This document shows positions 51,401 to 64,000 of a stretch of 64,000 bases of DNA, piece after piece; the stretch's first letter is position 1; each line of letters starts with the position of its first letter. The translations under genes were made by a program, and so were the position numbers. The notes under the pieces were generated by a model that saw nothing but the letters and a program-made list of their open reading frames with translations, was not told the origin of the DNA and made no database searches. The DNA is from Pelecanus crispus (lineage: Eukaryota > Chordata > Aves > Pelecaniformes > Pelecanidae): positions 112,037,684-112,101,683 of the forward strand of contig NC_134644.1 of NCBI RefSeq assembly GCF_030463565.1, given 5' to 3'.

Positions 51401-54400
51401 TGTAGCCAAATTACATTTGTTTAAATTCTTTATTGTTCTTTACAGTGCAGCTTGTGAGCTTGCCTTTGTAGCCCTTAAGTATTCACAACTGGCCTGAGAA
51501 GTATAGAGCTCACCACTAGGCAATCATTTTGGGGAGCAAGTGCCAAAGACAAATGAAAACAACTCCCGATGTCACTTTACAATACTTAAACATTCTGAAC
51601 TTTTGGTTATGTGTTTGCCATAGGTCTGGAGGATCAAATGAGATTTGTGTGATTTGACTGAGATTGTGGCAATGGCATGTGTTGCTCAGTGTGTCTGTTT
51701 CCTGGTTTCCCTGTCTGGAGGGTGAAGCTGGTCAAGAAAATGTTGCACTTGAACTGCTTTTTCAGGGTAGAGTTCATGACAAAAATGTGCCCCAAACTTT
51801 TCAAATACAAACCCAGTCATGTAAAAATAAATAATTCTATTTGTCAGAAGTTTATTGTTCTTAAGCAGGACTGCTTAAAAGGAAAAGAAGCAGTAGTTTA
51901 TTTTGTCATCTTTAAGGGGGAATAGAAGATGGAATAAAAAAATGAAAAGGAGTTAGAAGATGACTTACTCTTTTTCACAGGGAAAAATGTTTGAAAACTC
52001 AAGAGGTAATATTATTTTTGCATTTTTTCTTCAGCCAGTTCCTGTCAGAGTTATTTGAGGACTAAGCACACAGCTGTAGCTAGAATTTTATTAAACTAAC
52101 TAAAAATGAAAGTTGGTTAGACATCAAGAATCATACTTAGTTCATTAGACCACATAAAAGAGAGTAAAGGAAAGTGTAGATACCACGTCAGAATGTTCAC
52201 TACAAAGGATTATATTAAATTAAAAAATGTCTAAAACCAGTAGTAGCAGGTGTGCCTAGAAATGAATGTTGTTCTACTTTCTGTGTAACGACTAACTGTT
52301 CCTCTTGGCTTTAAGTGTTACAGCCATTTCCTTAGTTATGAAAAAGGTCAAATGGGTTCTTTTCAGTCTTCTTAAGAATATGCTTTTAAAAACATGCATA
52401 AAAGCACAAAAAAACCTCAATTCATGGGCAAAAATATATTAAAAACAAAACAAAAAAAACCCCTGCCCCCTAAATTGGATGTATGGTTGCAGAAGTCAGC
52501 AGATTTTACAATGGCAGCTGAGCAGTTCTTGTCTGGCCTTGATAATCCTTTCCTTCCAGTTCACAGAAAAGATCCACATTTACTTCAGCACTATAAGGCT
52601 GTGCTTGCAATGCCACGAGTAATTTCTCTTGATTTCTGAACTCCCACTGATTTTAGCTAGATCCAGGGCTGCTCCGGTGTTCTTATTTCTCAGGGGCTTA
52701 TCATTATGCAAGGTACTTTCAGCTAGATCAAGAGTTGCCTCAATACTCTTGTTTCTCAAGAGCTTATCATTAGAGGGTGTACCTGCAGCTGCCAGTTTTA
52801 ATTGAACACAGTTTGTAAAAAATTTTAACCCTTATTTATTATACTTGTAAAGCTCAAATTAAAAAGAACCAAAACAAACCAAAAACACTCCTGGCTACAT
52901 CAGTCAAGCAATACTGTTCACAGCCTTCTGGAATAAAATTTCCTATTATTGAAGAAACAGTATTTAAATCTAGATGGCTCACAGAGGTACATATGGAATT
53001 TTTCACATGTAGGCCACAAGTTCAAACATGGTCTTCATTACCTGCAAATTAAAACTATCAATAACTGACATCTGTTACCTAACCAATATACAATGAGCTG
53101 CTTTCTAAAGTGGATAGCACAGAAGACATAATCAGTCAACTTGTCTCTAAATGTGCTCTGAACATACACATTTAAATTATCTTTCTTCTCAAAATGAAAA
53201 GTCTTGTCTCTCAAAAAGAAGTCAACAGTACTGACTTCTACAATTTTCCAAGACACTATTTTATTACTGTTGTCCCAACAAGTAATAAAATATGGACATT
53301 AAAAGCTCTGCTGTACCTGAAACCTACTTTCTCACTGAAGTCTGACCTTCCAACTACAGCTCCTCACATGTGTGCTGATCTCTCAGTAGATGTGAAGCTG
53401 ACTGACAAGGCCGGGTGGAAAAGCCCCTGATGCTTACAGTACACTTTTTCAGTAGGTCTCAGACTCAAGTCAGATCACTGTAAGATCCTGAAACGGCACT
53501 GCAGTCATTAGGAGATAGTCTACTGTGCATCTGCATATCATTTTCAAAAACATCTTGATAATATTTATGAAGACATCTATGCAAGTACAGAGCCACACTG
53601 AAATATAGTCTACATTTAAGTGTGAGGAGGCTTTATGATCAGTTCATGAAATTTGGGTTGTTCTTCAGAAATAAGTTTGTCAAATTAATCACAAAAAGTA
53701 CCTTGAACATTAAAAAAAATATAAGAGGACAAGATGAAGTTTCACAGCTTCAGAAACAAAAAAGTGAAAAATCTTCAGATTATGATTGGGTTTGTAGGTT
53801 GTTTTTAGTATGCAAACAGCCAGGAAATATTCTGCTGACTTCTCTGGCTGCTACTCGATGACCAAAGACAGAGTTGTAGTAGTAAGTGACTGATCTTTTG
53901 TATAAGCCGCCTTCTTCCACAAAAGCTGTGCAGATCCCTTAAACATTTCTCTGCTTTTTATTTATGAAACAGTAAATTTTGTCACTGTGATTATAGCGTA
54001 GCAAAACTCTTTTTAATCATTCTGCTCTGCACTGGGTAGAAGTGACTGAAGGCATCTTTTGGAAGAAAAATAAAAGACTACAACCTGGACATGCTGAAGA
54101 TCATATCACAGTTCTCATTCATTTCATCCAGAAACTTTATCAAAGAGAAGAGCAGCACTGAATATGTAATGTGTTGTTCCAAAGCTGGAAATTATACTGA
54201 TGTAAAATAACATTGCAGCATCTTCTTCCCACTGCAAATGCAATGGATTCGAATGTGCTCCTCAATATATCACTAAAATCTACACCAGTAAAGACAACAG
54301 TAAGAATGATATAATCTTAAACCCCAGAACTTAAAGCTGAAACTGATAAATAAGGCTATTCTTTTTGAAAAAGGGGGTTGATATGTTTCAAAATGTGCTC

Positions 54401-56443
54401 ACATAGTGAATACACAACCACAGTCTCTTTTGTGGGTAAAAATCAGTCTTTAGCTGCATTTAAAAATTTCCTCCAGAAAAGAAAATGCTTCCTTTGATAG
54501 AAGCAATGTCATTGTACTAAGTGGCATGCATTCAAGGCAGATTTTCAAAGATGTGAAGGGTACTTCGATACATCAGTTAGGTGCCTCGTGGATCTTCATA
54601 CCTTTGAAAAAATATCCTCCCTTGCTCTGTTAGGATTTTCTTAACACAGAATTTCTTTTCTTTTATGACTCATCTCTATCATGTCTTTGCTGTAAATAAA
54701 ACATTGTCTTGGTTTTATAAATATGTTGATAGGCAGCATGGAAAACGTTAATCACTGTAAAGCTGAAGGATACTTAGCAAAATGGAAGAGCATGAACTGA
54801 AGGATGTTGATTTAAATAGTATTCAACAGCTAAAAATGCTGTGCAATTTCACTATGATTACATCACAGAGGCTATTTTATTACACATGAAAAATAATAAA
54901 ATCTCTATTTGTCTAATCTGAAACAAAAAGATAGTGCAACAAAATTTTTCAAAAACATATTATGTAACACTAATATTAAGTAGTTATAGAACACATATAT
55001 AGAAGATTATTTTTTTCATGGTAGCCACGTTCGATAAAAAGAAGAAAATGCTTAAAAAGCTTGTAATATGTAAGTATACGCCTAGTGGGAGCAATTTTTA
55101 TACATGGACGACTAAAGGTAGATGCTTAATTATGAATGAACATTTAATTTTGTATAGTGGGCAGTTTGAGACAAAGTCTTTATTACATTTAAATCCTTAG
55201 CAAAATTGCCAGTCACATCAGGAGGACTGTGGTTTCCTCACTCTTACTTAAATACTAACTAGAATGGCTGGTATTATGTATACTACTGAATAATAAATCC
55301 TTCCTGTAATAATCTAAAGATAAAACTAATGGAATATAATTTTGAAACCTTCCTGCTTCAGATTCAGAGGAAGTCAAACAACTTTTTTTATTAAAAACAT
55401 CAGAATTAGCTAAATGGAACATCAAAAGTAAATTAATGTAAACAAAAGTGGCTATTTTGTTGTTGTGTTGGAAGAGGCAATTGCTCTTGTAAAAATGGTC
55501 TAATTAATGATATAAATTTTTTTGAGAAATATCTTACTATCATTGATCATTACATCAAATTATTGCTGGCTGTTGTACATTCTTAGTTGAATTGGTATCA
55601 ATAAATACTGATTGTTGTACAGTTCAGCTCCTTTGTCCAGAGCATTCCGGTTTGTAAGAAATCTTGCATTTCCCTGTGTTCTTGAAAAAAACCATAAAAG
55701 CACTGAACCACATTGTAAGCAAAAAACTGTCCTTAAATATATCATTTCAATGAGATTTAATCTATTCATCATCACAACATTTTCCTTTGTCTGTATTAAA
55801 TCTTAATCAAAGACTTATTCAATAGTAAGGTAAGTGCCAGCCTGTTACATTAATACTATTTCACTTAGCAGACAAAACCTAGTCTCACAAAAAGCTTGGT
55901 TAGTTTGACCAGACCCATTTCTCATAAGCTTATGATGTTTGGCAGTTAATTATATTTCTCTCTTTTAAGTCTTCATTATCAAAAACCGTATCAGGCTAGT
56001 GATTTTTTAGACTTTTTTGCAGTCTTACTGAACACCAAGAGAAAAGTTGTGGCTTATGACACTTAATACGTATGTGGCAGGGAGGTGGGTGTTTGGTGGG
56101 AGGAAACTTCAGACTTACATTAGTGATGAAGGCAGTATTTTAGGATTGTCTGTTTAAGTAAAACCAAACATAATTTTATATATTTAGCAAAGATACTACT
56201 GTAATTGTGCCTTTCTGGTCTCTGTGACATGGGGTGTCCAGCTGCTCCTTGAGCCTGTGATGTCAGGCTGGGAGGAGGGCACCCTTGAGGAGATGTGGTT
56301 AATTTAACTTCCTGCCCAGTCTGTACTCTGTGTAATGCAAAACCAACAACCATAAGCAGGACTGTGATTTTGAAACCAATTCCGATGCTGTGTGTGATGT
56401 GATGTGTCATATTACATTTAAACTGATCTAATCTGGAAACATC
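48471..56443. other. AT-rich intergenic sequence upstream of SOCS6
   Basis: About 8 kb with no recognised gene. It contains T- and G-rich tracts near 50.04-50.11 kb and a 66-bp tandem duplication at 52.65-52.79 kb. Short open frames were inspected and none is recognisable. In human RTTN lies further out on this side; no RTTN exon was recognised. Confidence 0.45.
52655..52786. repeat. Two-copy tandem duplication, 66-bp period
   Basis: AGCTAGATC at 52655 and again at 52721, each followed by AG, TGC, a CTTATTTCTCA or CTTGTTTCTCA segment and GAGCTTATCATTA or GGGCTTATCATTA. The copies have diverged noticeably, so the duplication is old. No dispersed family recognised. Confidence 0.7.
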
Positions 56444-56448
56444 TCTTC

Positions 56449-57583
56449 TGTGGTGGGTTGACCCTGGCTGGATGCCAAGTGCCCACCAAAGCTGCTCTAT
56501 CACTCCCCTCCTCAGCTGGACAGGGGAGAGAAAATATAACAAAAAAGCTCATGAGTCGAGATAAGGACAGGGAGATCGCTCAGCAGTTACTGTCGTGGGC
56601 AAAACAGACTCGACTTGGGGAAAATCAATTTAATTTATTGCAATCAAAACTGAGTAGGGTAATAAGAAATAGAACCAATCTTAAAAACACCTTCCCCCCA
56701 CCCCTCCCTTCTTCTTAGGCTCAACTTAACTCCTGATTTTTCTCTGCCTCCTCCCGCTGAGTGGTGCAGGGGCACAGGGAATGGGGGTTGCGGTCAGTTC
56801 ATCACACGTTGTCTCTGCCACTCCTTCCTCCTCAGGGGAGGACTCCTTGCTCTTCCCCTGCTGCAGCGTGGGGTCCCTCCCACGGCAGACAGTCCTCCAT
56901 GAACTTCTCCAACATGGGTCCTTCCCACGGGCTACAGTTCTTCACAAACTGCTCCAGTGTGTGTCCATTCCATGGGTGCAGTCCTTCAGGAGCAGACTGC
57001 TCCAGAGTGGGTCCCCCACGGGGTCACAAGTCCTGCCAGCAAACCTGCTCCAGTGTGGGCTCCTCTCTCTCCATGGGTCCACAAGTCCTGCCAGGAGCCT
57101 GCTCCAGCGTGGGCTTCCCACGGGGTCACAGCCTCCTTTGGGCACATCCACCTGCTCCAGTGTGGGGTCCTCCCCGGGCTGCAGGTGGATATCTGCTCCC
57201 CTGTGGACCTCCATGGGTGCAGGGGCACAGCTGCCTCACCATGGTCTGCACCAGGGGCTGCAGGGGAATCTCTGCTCTGGTGCCTGGAGCACCTCCTCCC
57301 CCTCCTTCTCCACTGACCTTGGTGTCTGCAGAGTCGTTCCTCTCACATATTCTCATTCCTCACTCCAGCTGCAGTTTGTGGCCTGGTGTTTTGGCGTTGT
57401 TTTTCGCTTCTTAGAGGCACTACCACTGTCGCTGATTGGCTCAGCCTTGGCCAGCGGCAGGTCCGTCTTGGAGCCAGCTGGCATTGGCTCTATCGGACAT
57501 GGGGGAAGCTTCTAGCAGCTTCTCACAGAAGCCACCCCTGTAGCCCTCCTGCTACCAAAACCTTGCCACGCAAACCCAATACA
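56449..57583 (-). mobile_element. Solo LTR of a second avian ERV family, 1.1 kb
   Basis: On the plus strand it begins TGTGGTGGGTTGACCCTGG and ends CACGCAAACCCAATACA (TG...CA), flanked by a perfect 5-bp duplication TCTTC (56444-56448 and 57584-57588). A minus-strand AATAAA at 56639-56634 places the R/U5 side at the low coordinate, so the element points minus. I recognise the ends as a widespread avian LTR. The middle is GC-rich and made of roughly 48-bp repeats. No internal viral genes flank it, so it is a solo LTR. The long plus-strand open frames here (56761-57414 and 56781-57515) are by-products of the repeats. Confidence 0.88.
56858..57200. repeat. Roughly 48-bp minisatellite inside the second LTR
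   Basis: The motif CTGCTCCAG(T/C)GTGGG and close variants recurs at 56858, 56904, 56949, 56997, 57045, 57099, 57152 and 57193, spaced 46, 45, 48, 48, 54, 53 and 41 bp. CACGGG or similar lies between units. Confidence 0.8.
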
Positions 57584-57588
57584 TCTTC

Positions 57589-60500
57589 TTTCCCCACTCC
57601 CAGCAAAGTGTCCCTGATGATTCTGTGAACTGAGCCTGGAGATTGTGCTGCTGCAGGGGAGAATCGACTCAATCCCTTAACCATACACAGGGTCTGCCAG
57701 GGAAAGAGGTGGGTTAGTTTTCTGGCAGATCAATATGCTGGTCCAACTCACATTGATGTGTGATTGCTAGATCTGATACAAAGTCGAGCAGGAAAGGGGA
57801 AGAGCAGGATCACCCTTTTATCAGCAGCCCACGGTCACACCAGATGAGGTGTGAGCTGAAACCGCATCCTTAGGCTGAGGTTTCACAGTTGGCAACACTG
57901 CTGCTGCCCTGCTGAGCAGCCCCACACCTTCTCCTGGGGCTGCTCCCTCCCAGCCCTGCACAACCTTGTGGCTCTTCTAAGGCAATGGTTCATGCAGCTG
58001 CACAGGGAACAGGTTGAGGAAATAATCTAGGTGAAAAAAATAAAAATAAAATTAAGAAACGCTTTATTTTTTGCAGAAGTCCTGTCCCCTGCAGATCACT
58101 TTGTCACCCGGGTTCCCAGTGCAGCTGTACTGCTTGCAGTGTAGGAGGTGACACAGGGCGCACATGAGAGAAGAGGCAGCTGCTCCTGAAAACAGTCTTA
58201 CGTGTATTAAAGATAGTCCCACCTCTGCAAAGGTAAGAATTGGGGGTTTAGGACTTCCCAGCCTGCTAGCCACTTCCTCTTACCACCTTCATTCTCACTT
58301 TGCAGCAGCAGAAAGACCAGTTTCCCATTACTTTGCCCTTCATCTTTGACATGGGCTGCAACTTATCCCAATTCTATGGGCAAATGTCTGTCTTTTCTGC
58401 CTGTCCCCTCCTGGTCCATTATTGGACTTGTCGTTCTCTGCCTGTCCCAGAAGGCCATATTCCAGTGGCAGAAAGAGGAAGAGCAGAACAGAGATGGGCT
58501 AAGTCAAGACGGAATGGACAGAGACTATTGCTGCTGTTACGGATGCTGCTGCAGAGAAGAGGGAGAGGGAAGAGCACCTGCTGCTTGGGACAATTAAATG
58601 CAGGTCATGAGCTGCAAACTGCACCATATCTCCTAGGAACACCGTCGTGGTATTTTTTTTGCCATCAAAGCTAGACCTGGTCAAACATCTTAAAACGGGT
58701 TTTCAACAGTAATTATTTTTTTAAAAGAATTCTTTAAATTGAAACTCTTACTAAAGAATAAAAAATGTTGGCACTTTTTAATCACTTTGTAAATCATTTA
58801 CTAAATCACTTAACAAAGTAACACTTTATACAGTGGCGAAAAAAACCCCATTTGTTCTGCAAGTCTATGAAGTGGGATTTCCTCTGCAAAAACACATGCA
58901 CAAACATAAATGGGGAAATATGCTTTTAATGAAGCACACTGATGGAGACTGAACAATGTAATTTTCTCTATATTTTCCACAAAACAGAATGATATTTTTG
59001 ACCAATCCAGGAATTCTTCTAGAAGTTTCTGGAGAATTATATGGTTATGGTATGGGCAGCATAAATGAGTCACAGGTGCTTCACACCTGTGTGGGGTGAC
59101 TCAGACTAGTGACTCCATCAGTTCTGAGCATTTCTGTCCTTGCACCTGTGCTCTGTCATTCCTGGTAAGGAGTTGACTCCCAGAAGCTCTAACTGAGATT
59201 AAGGTCTCACTCTCTTGGGCCTTGAGTGCATGAAGTCCCTGATTTACAGATATTACAATGTGAATAGGCAAGACAACTACAGGATGAGTGAAAGACGTGC
59301 TTTGACCAAGGTTCAACAGCGCTTCAGCAGCAGCAGACACACAGCTTTTCAGAGTGTTTTTTCAGCTGACTACTGCTGTTCTGGTTCCTGAATTTATCTT
59401 CCTTACCAGGTGAGAGCTCAAAAGCATTTATAGGAAAAAATGCTATAAAGGATTCTAGAAGGAACCTCATTCATAAACATCAAAATAACTTTAACTACTC
59501 ACTTTATGCCAGGGGAGGACTCTTCTGGGAATGCTCAGTGATTTCAGATTTTCAGTCTGCTTGTGGAGGTATGCTAAGTGGCTGATCTTTGATGAAAATC
59601 AGTTCATTTCAGTGAAATTACACTAATTGATACTAGCAGTGAGTCTGTTTCTAGCCAATCATTTACTAACCAGTCACTGGTGCAATAGAAAGTGAATGTA
59701 AGCCTTGCCATGAAAACTTTCAGGTTACTGGCACATAAGATAATCACTATGGTGATTTTATTTCTCTGTAGTAATTTATACTGCTTTACCTATCACTACC
59801 CTATAAGGCACTAGATTCCTCCATACCATATAGTGGCTATTTATATGCAGGTAGTTCTCACCAGCTCTCTAAGGACCCCCTTCATATCAAAGTTTAATTG
59901 GTATATGATAGTTTACTGTTACATTTCTTAGCAAGATTGCCCTAAGCAAATAGGCAATGCAGCTGAAAAGGGTCATTTTTTCCCAAGAATGAAATTTCAT
60001 AGAGCATTACTTACACTTTAGCATTCATCTAATAATCAAAATGTATTTCGTTCTTGTTATTTTTAGATATCATTAATTCACAGGGGAAACTTAGATGTTT
60101 CTCCGGTCTGTGACTCTCTTTTGCAGATTCAAAAGACAAAAGCTGCATTGTCTGCTTCTAAGGAGAAACTGCTGGAGGCACTTCTTTTGTGTTTCTAATG
60201 AACACCAATATGAAAACAGGCATAGAACAACTATTTACTTAAATGAAGTGGTCTACTAGGGTCTCATACATGGGCTATGTCCTTTGCCATGACACTGAAC
60301 ATATTACATTGGTCAGTCTATTTATAAGACTTTTCTTCTTTCATTTTTTTTTCAATGTAATAATTTCTATATTACTTTGACCTGAATTTTTAACGATGGT
60401 GCTCTGTGTAAGGGTGAATTATAGTGTTCTATATAGTTTACTAGACTTAAACACATCAAAGAACAATAATATTTAATAGTTTTAAATGTTATGATGTCAG

Positions 60501-63500
60501 TCTTGCTCATTTCCTTATTTCAAAGTTCCAATGTACTGTTCAATAATACCACAATTTTTATTGTCCCCGGTGCTGGAAGTTTCTCATTTGCCTGGTTAAG
60601 GATGATTTGGAGAGCATGTTGGAAGAGGAATGGATGTTTTTATAGACCTTCCTGAATTAAACATCTATGGTTAGATGTGGTTTGGTGATCGGGTGCAATG
60701 ATTTACATACTTGCTCTCCAGTCTAGCATTCCCCACTGCATCGGATCTGTACCAGGCAGTATATATTTTCCTGAGTCCACTGGCATAACAGCACTAGCCA
60801 CGTTGTGAAATGCGTCAGATTATGGCATCCACCATTCTGCTGCAAAACAGAGGGAAACAGTAGCTGCATGGCAGGATACTGTTAAATGTTCTTTTATCCC
60901 TTTATGTATCTATGCAGGCGCATACAATTAGTTGTATACAGCACTATAAAGAAGAGCCTTTTTTTTTCCAAACGGATTATAGGTATAGACATATACCTAT
61001 ATATATTTCCACGTGTACTCATTTCTTTGTACAAATTATTTTCTTCTTTCTGCATCACTAATTTTCTTATAGAAAAATTTCATCTACTTGTTCTAATAAG
61101 AATAACTTTGTTTTATAAAAGTAACTTCTAGAAAACTTTCAGCAGCTAAAATAGTTCACCGTAGTAAACCTTATTTGAGAAATAAGAATACACAGTCCAG
61201 GAGGGATGGGCTGAACAAAAGTGTAGAAAATGACTTGCAATTTTCCACTTTCTCTCTGGAAGTTTCAGAACAACTAACCACCATCAGCTTGGCATTACCA
61301 AGCTTGCTACTAAAGATATATAGCTTTCATTCAGTGAAGAATGACCTGTAGAAAACTTGCATCAAAAGCCAATAAAGTGAGGCAATGATTTATTTATGTG
61401 CATCCCAGTATGAGAAAGTTGCTTTCAAAGATGAGAGGTGTTTTGAAAAAATATTGCCTCTGCCTGAAAAAACCTATGTTTTCCATTGAACACAATATCT
61501 TATAGTGAAATGGATAACAAAAATACCTGAAAGTGATTGTGCAAATGTTCAGTTTAAAGCAATCATAGGTCACTGGCAGGATCTGATGTGTTCAAGGGTT
61601 TTTTTCCTATTAAAAGCTTGATAATTAAAAACACAGTTTGTACAGGATAAATAGCTACAGTTATTTCCACTTAATTATAATTTGAGTTAAATATTTAGCT
61701 TCTGTTAAATAAAAACATTGAGATCCACCTAATACTATGAAATAAAAATAGTGCTCACATTGTAAGAAGAGTGTTGGCAGGAAAAACATTACATGAAGAG
61801 TTATTTTAAGTCTTGCTTCTCCCTACTCACACCTATTCTGTCTAAGATTGTAACTAATGGTGTGACATCTGGCAACCATACTACCTCAGGCTGTGACCTT
61901 GTCAGTTCTTGTAAAACTGTGGGAAAAGTTTAACAGTGTAAGCCTCAGGTCTGGATTTTTTTTAACTGTCTAGAAGCGCAGAATCAAATATAGATACAAG
62001 CTACTCAGCTCTTTTGTCTCTAAGTAGCTAAATCTGCTTTCCTCATGACAGATTCTTTCAAGAGTTGCAGTTAGGTCTTCTGCAGGCAAAGAAACTAAGT
62101 AGTTGGGGGCTTTTTGGTGGGGAGCAGTTCTTAAAGCTTACAGGAAGTCTACTTTATGTTCCCAATTAATTTGTGTCATCCATCTGGAAGAAATGTATAG
62201 CAAAAGAAAGCTGATCCTGCGAATTGTGAAGTATATTATTGCAAAATTTAGTAGCCAGGAAACTTTTTGCAAAATTGTACATTTTTGCTATCCATTTGAA
62301 AAGAATGCTGATTTCATTGCTAAACTGTTAATATTAAGAATTCAGTGCATTGTTATCTGACCAGGTTCAAGATCATATTTGTAGTTCTAATAATAAATAT
62401 CCTCTCTTCTACCTGCTGTCAAGATAGTAATAAAAAGAAGAGAAACCAACATCCTCAGCCTGCTTTTGGCAGAGATCACTTTCTGTTAGATGACACAGTG
62501 TTACAGAGTGAGTTGCTTTGTTCAATCTCTGGGAGTTTGTCAAACTATTTTCTCATTGCATGGCAATCATCACCACAGAGCAGAGTTTTTCACTTCAGAG
62601 ATGATCATTTTGCATTAAGCATTGTGAGGAGTGGCATCTGGAGAAAGCACATCAGTGTGAAAAGGAAAGTCAGGAGGAACATTTAGCAATAGCATGAGTA
62701 TGAAATCGATGGTATCACAGAATGGGAAAGAAGTCTTGGCTGAGTTGGTAACCTCCAGTTACCCAGAGACCATCTGCATTCTCTTCTCATCAGTAGGCCT
62801 TTTCATAGCTTTTTTTTCTTAACAAAATTTCTCATGGTTTCTTCAAATTGCCAGAGAAAATTCTTCTACTGAAGAGACATATTGTCTTGCCATCCAGTAT
62901 TAAAGAACTTTCTAAATTTCTTTGGATATCTAAAAGCTTTTGCTAGATTCAACAAATGGAGAAATGTTTGCTCTTCTTCCATATTAAAAAAAAAAAAAAA
63001 GCATGAATTGTAGAGTTGTTCTGGTTGCCATATCACTTAATGTAATATAGGATAGGTAATGCTGAGCTTGTCAAATGAAACTACATGTCATCACTCGCAT
63101 AAATTCCAGTTGTGAGTTAGCAGCTATCATATCTTCTGCTACCCTTACCTTGTAAAGGCATAGTGTTTGGGAGGGTATTTAACAATTTTCTGCTATAGTC
63201 CGATGTTTGGCCACCAGGTCAGGCTGAGTGCTACTAGAAAGTAGAGGCTTCAGATACTCATATATCTACTCTTCTCCTCTGTCATTAAAAGTTACTTGAA
63301 AAAGTATTTTTCAGTATCAGGATATTGGCTTTCAAAAGCTTTCCTCGTTTCTTGTTTGCCGCACTGATGAAGTGCCTAAGACATAACCTGAGGATAGAGC
63401 TTTGGAAGAATCCCAAGAGAGGAGCCATCAGCCAGACAGGAGAAATCCTGTACCTCTGAACAGTTTCCTTCAGTATTGGGAATACAACACCATGTTTTTT

Positions 63501-64000
63501 TCTTCTGAAAATTGGTATGTTATGACCTTATTTAGCCATGTTTGTCCTTTATCAAAGATACTATCTAAATGTTTAATGCTTCTACTCACATCATCACCCC
63601 TTTTATTGAAAATTACTGCCATAAGCTGATACTTTCAGTACCCTTCAGCTGTGCTTTTCTTTACATAAATTGTTTGAGAATAAACACTGAAACAAATATA
63701 GCAATTCTCTTTGTTTCTTAGGATCACATGTACATGGAAGATAGGTCTTTAACAGAATTTGCAATTCCCCCCATTTGGAAAACCCACAGTTACATCCAGG
63801 TATTCTTTTGATTATGACATTGATGTTTGGAAACTAGTAAAAAGTTTTCTGCATTTTTTGATATCTAAAACCCCATTTAAGTTCTGCATACTACTTTAGC
63901 TGGCATCTTAGGACAGGGTTAAGAAACTCTAAACATTATGAAAGATGCAAGTTATTGCAATAATGTTCATATTTTGGAAACATACACCACTTCCATGTAA
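57589..64000. other. Right-hand intergenic sequence
   Basis: 57.6-58.7 kb has higher GC than its surroundings and may hold an unrecognised old repeat; it includes a cysteine-patterned open frame on the minus strand (58064-58273). From 58.7 kb to the end the sequence is AT-rich with poly(T/A) tracts (for example 62987-63000). The open frame at 62345-62686 plus starts with a hydrophobic stretch but matches nothing I know. Confidence 0.4.
58064..58273 (-). other. Short cysteine-rich open frame, function unknown
   Basis: Sixty-nine codons. The C-terminal part, CALCHLLHCKQYSC then TGNPGDKVICRGQDFCKK, has cysteines spaced x2, x4, x4, x9, x5. A possible acceptor, GACTGTTTTCAG, lies on the minus strand just before GAGCAGCTGCC. 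The stop TAA falls inside an AATAAA. The spacing resembles both a zinc knuckle (with Cys for His) and part of an avian beta-defensin, but the final Cys-Cys pair of a defensin is absent (Cys-Lys) and nothing else in the frame supports either. Probably chance or a relic. Confidence 0.12.

Noticed and set aside
56761..57515. Two overlapping plus-strand frames of 217 and 244 codons
   Set aside because: They lie wholly inside a solo LTR, antisense to its orientation, and are generated by the roughly 48-bp repeats.
62345..62686. 113-codon plus-strand frame with a hydrophobic N-terminus
   Set aside because: The hydrophobic start resembles a signal peptide but the rest matches nothing known; AT-rich chance frame.
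46401..64000. Search for RTTN exons expected upstream of SOCS6 by mammalian synteny
   Set aside because: No open frame or exon-like segment was recognised; the gene probably lies outside the window.

Overview
The window is genomic DNA from a bird. The evidence is LINE CR1 3' ends finishing in the bird/reptile ATTCTATGA-type repeat, two families of endogenous-retrovirus solo LTR with 5-bp target duplications that I recognise from avian genomes, AT-rich single-copy DNA with homopolymer runs, and one compact CpG island. Species and chromosome cannot be read from the sequence.

One protein-coding gene can be supported: SOCS6 (suppressor of cytokine signalling 6) on the minus strand. Its whole 534-residue protein lies in one exon (CDS 19502-21106). 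That exon starts at a clear splice acceptor at 21231 and probably ends at a poly(A) site near 15255, giving a roughly 6 kb exon with a 4.2 kb 3' UTR. A CpG island at about 44.7-46.4 kb is the likely promoter and non-coding first exon, with a GTGAGT donor at 45501, so intron 1 is about 24 kb. The 5' UTR part of the coding exon carries three short upstream ORFs chained by ATGA stop/start overlaps.

Layout: 1-6.4 kb, sequence downstream of SOCS6 with no recognised gene and one unassigned 109-codon open frame. 6.4-12.5 kb, four solo LTRs of one family, two on the plus strand followed by two on the minus strand, with a short CR1 end between them. 13.2-14.0 kb, a 5'-truncated CR1. 15.25-45.7 kb, SOCS6. 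46.4-64 kb, sequence upstream of SOCS6 with a CR1 end, a 66-bp tandem duplication, a 1.1 kb LTR of a second family holding a roughly 48-bp minisatellite, and otherwise AT-rich DNA.

No tRNA, rRNA, CRISPR array or intact viral gene was seen. The GC-rich open frames in the CpG island and in the second LTR are composition artefacts. The points most worth a second look are the chained uORFs, the C-rich tracts in the SOCS6 3' UTR (one is 30 C), the inverted quartet of LTRs with one intact CRE site, and a small cysteine-patterned ORF at 58.1 kb.
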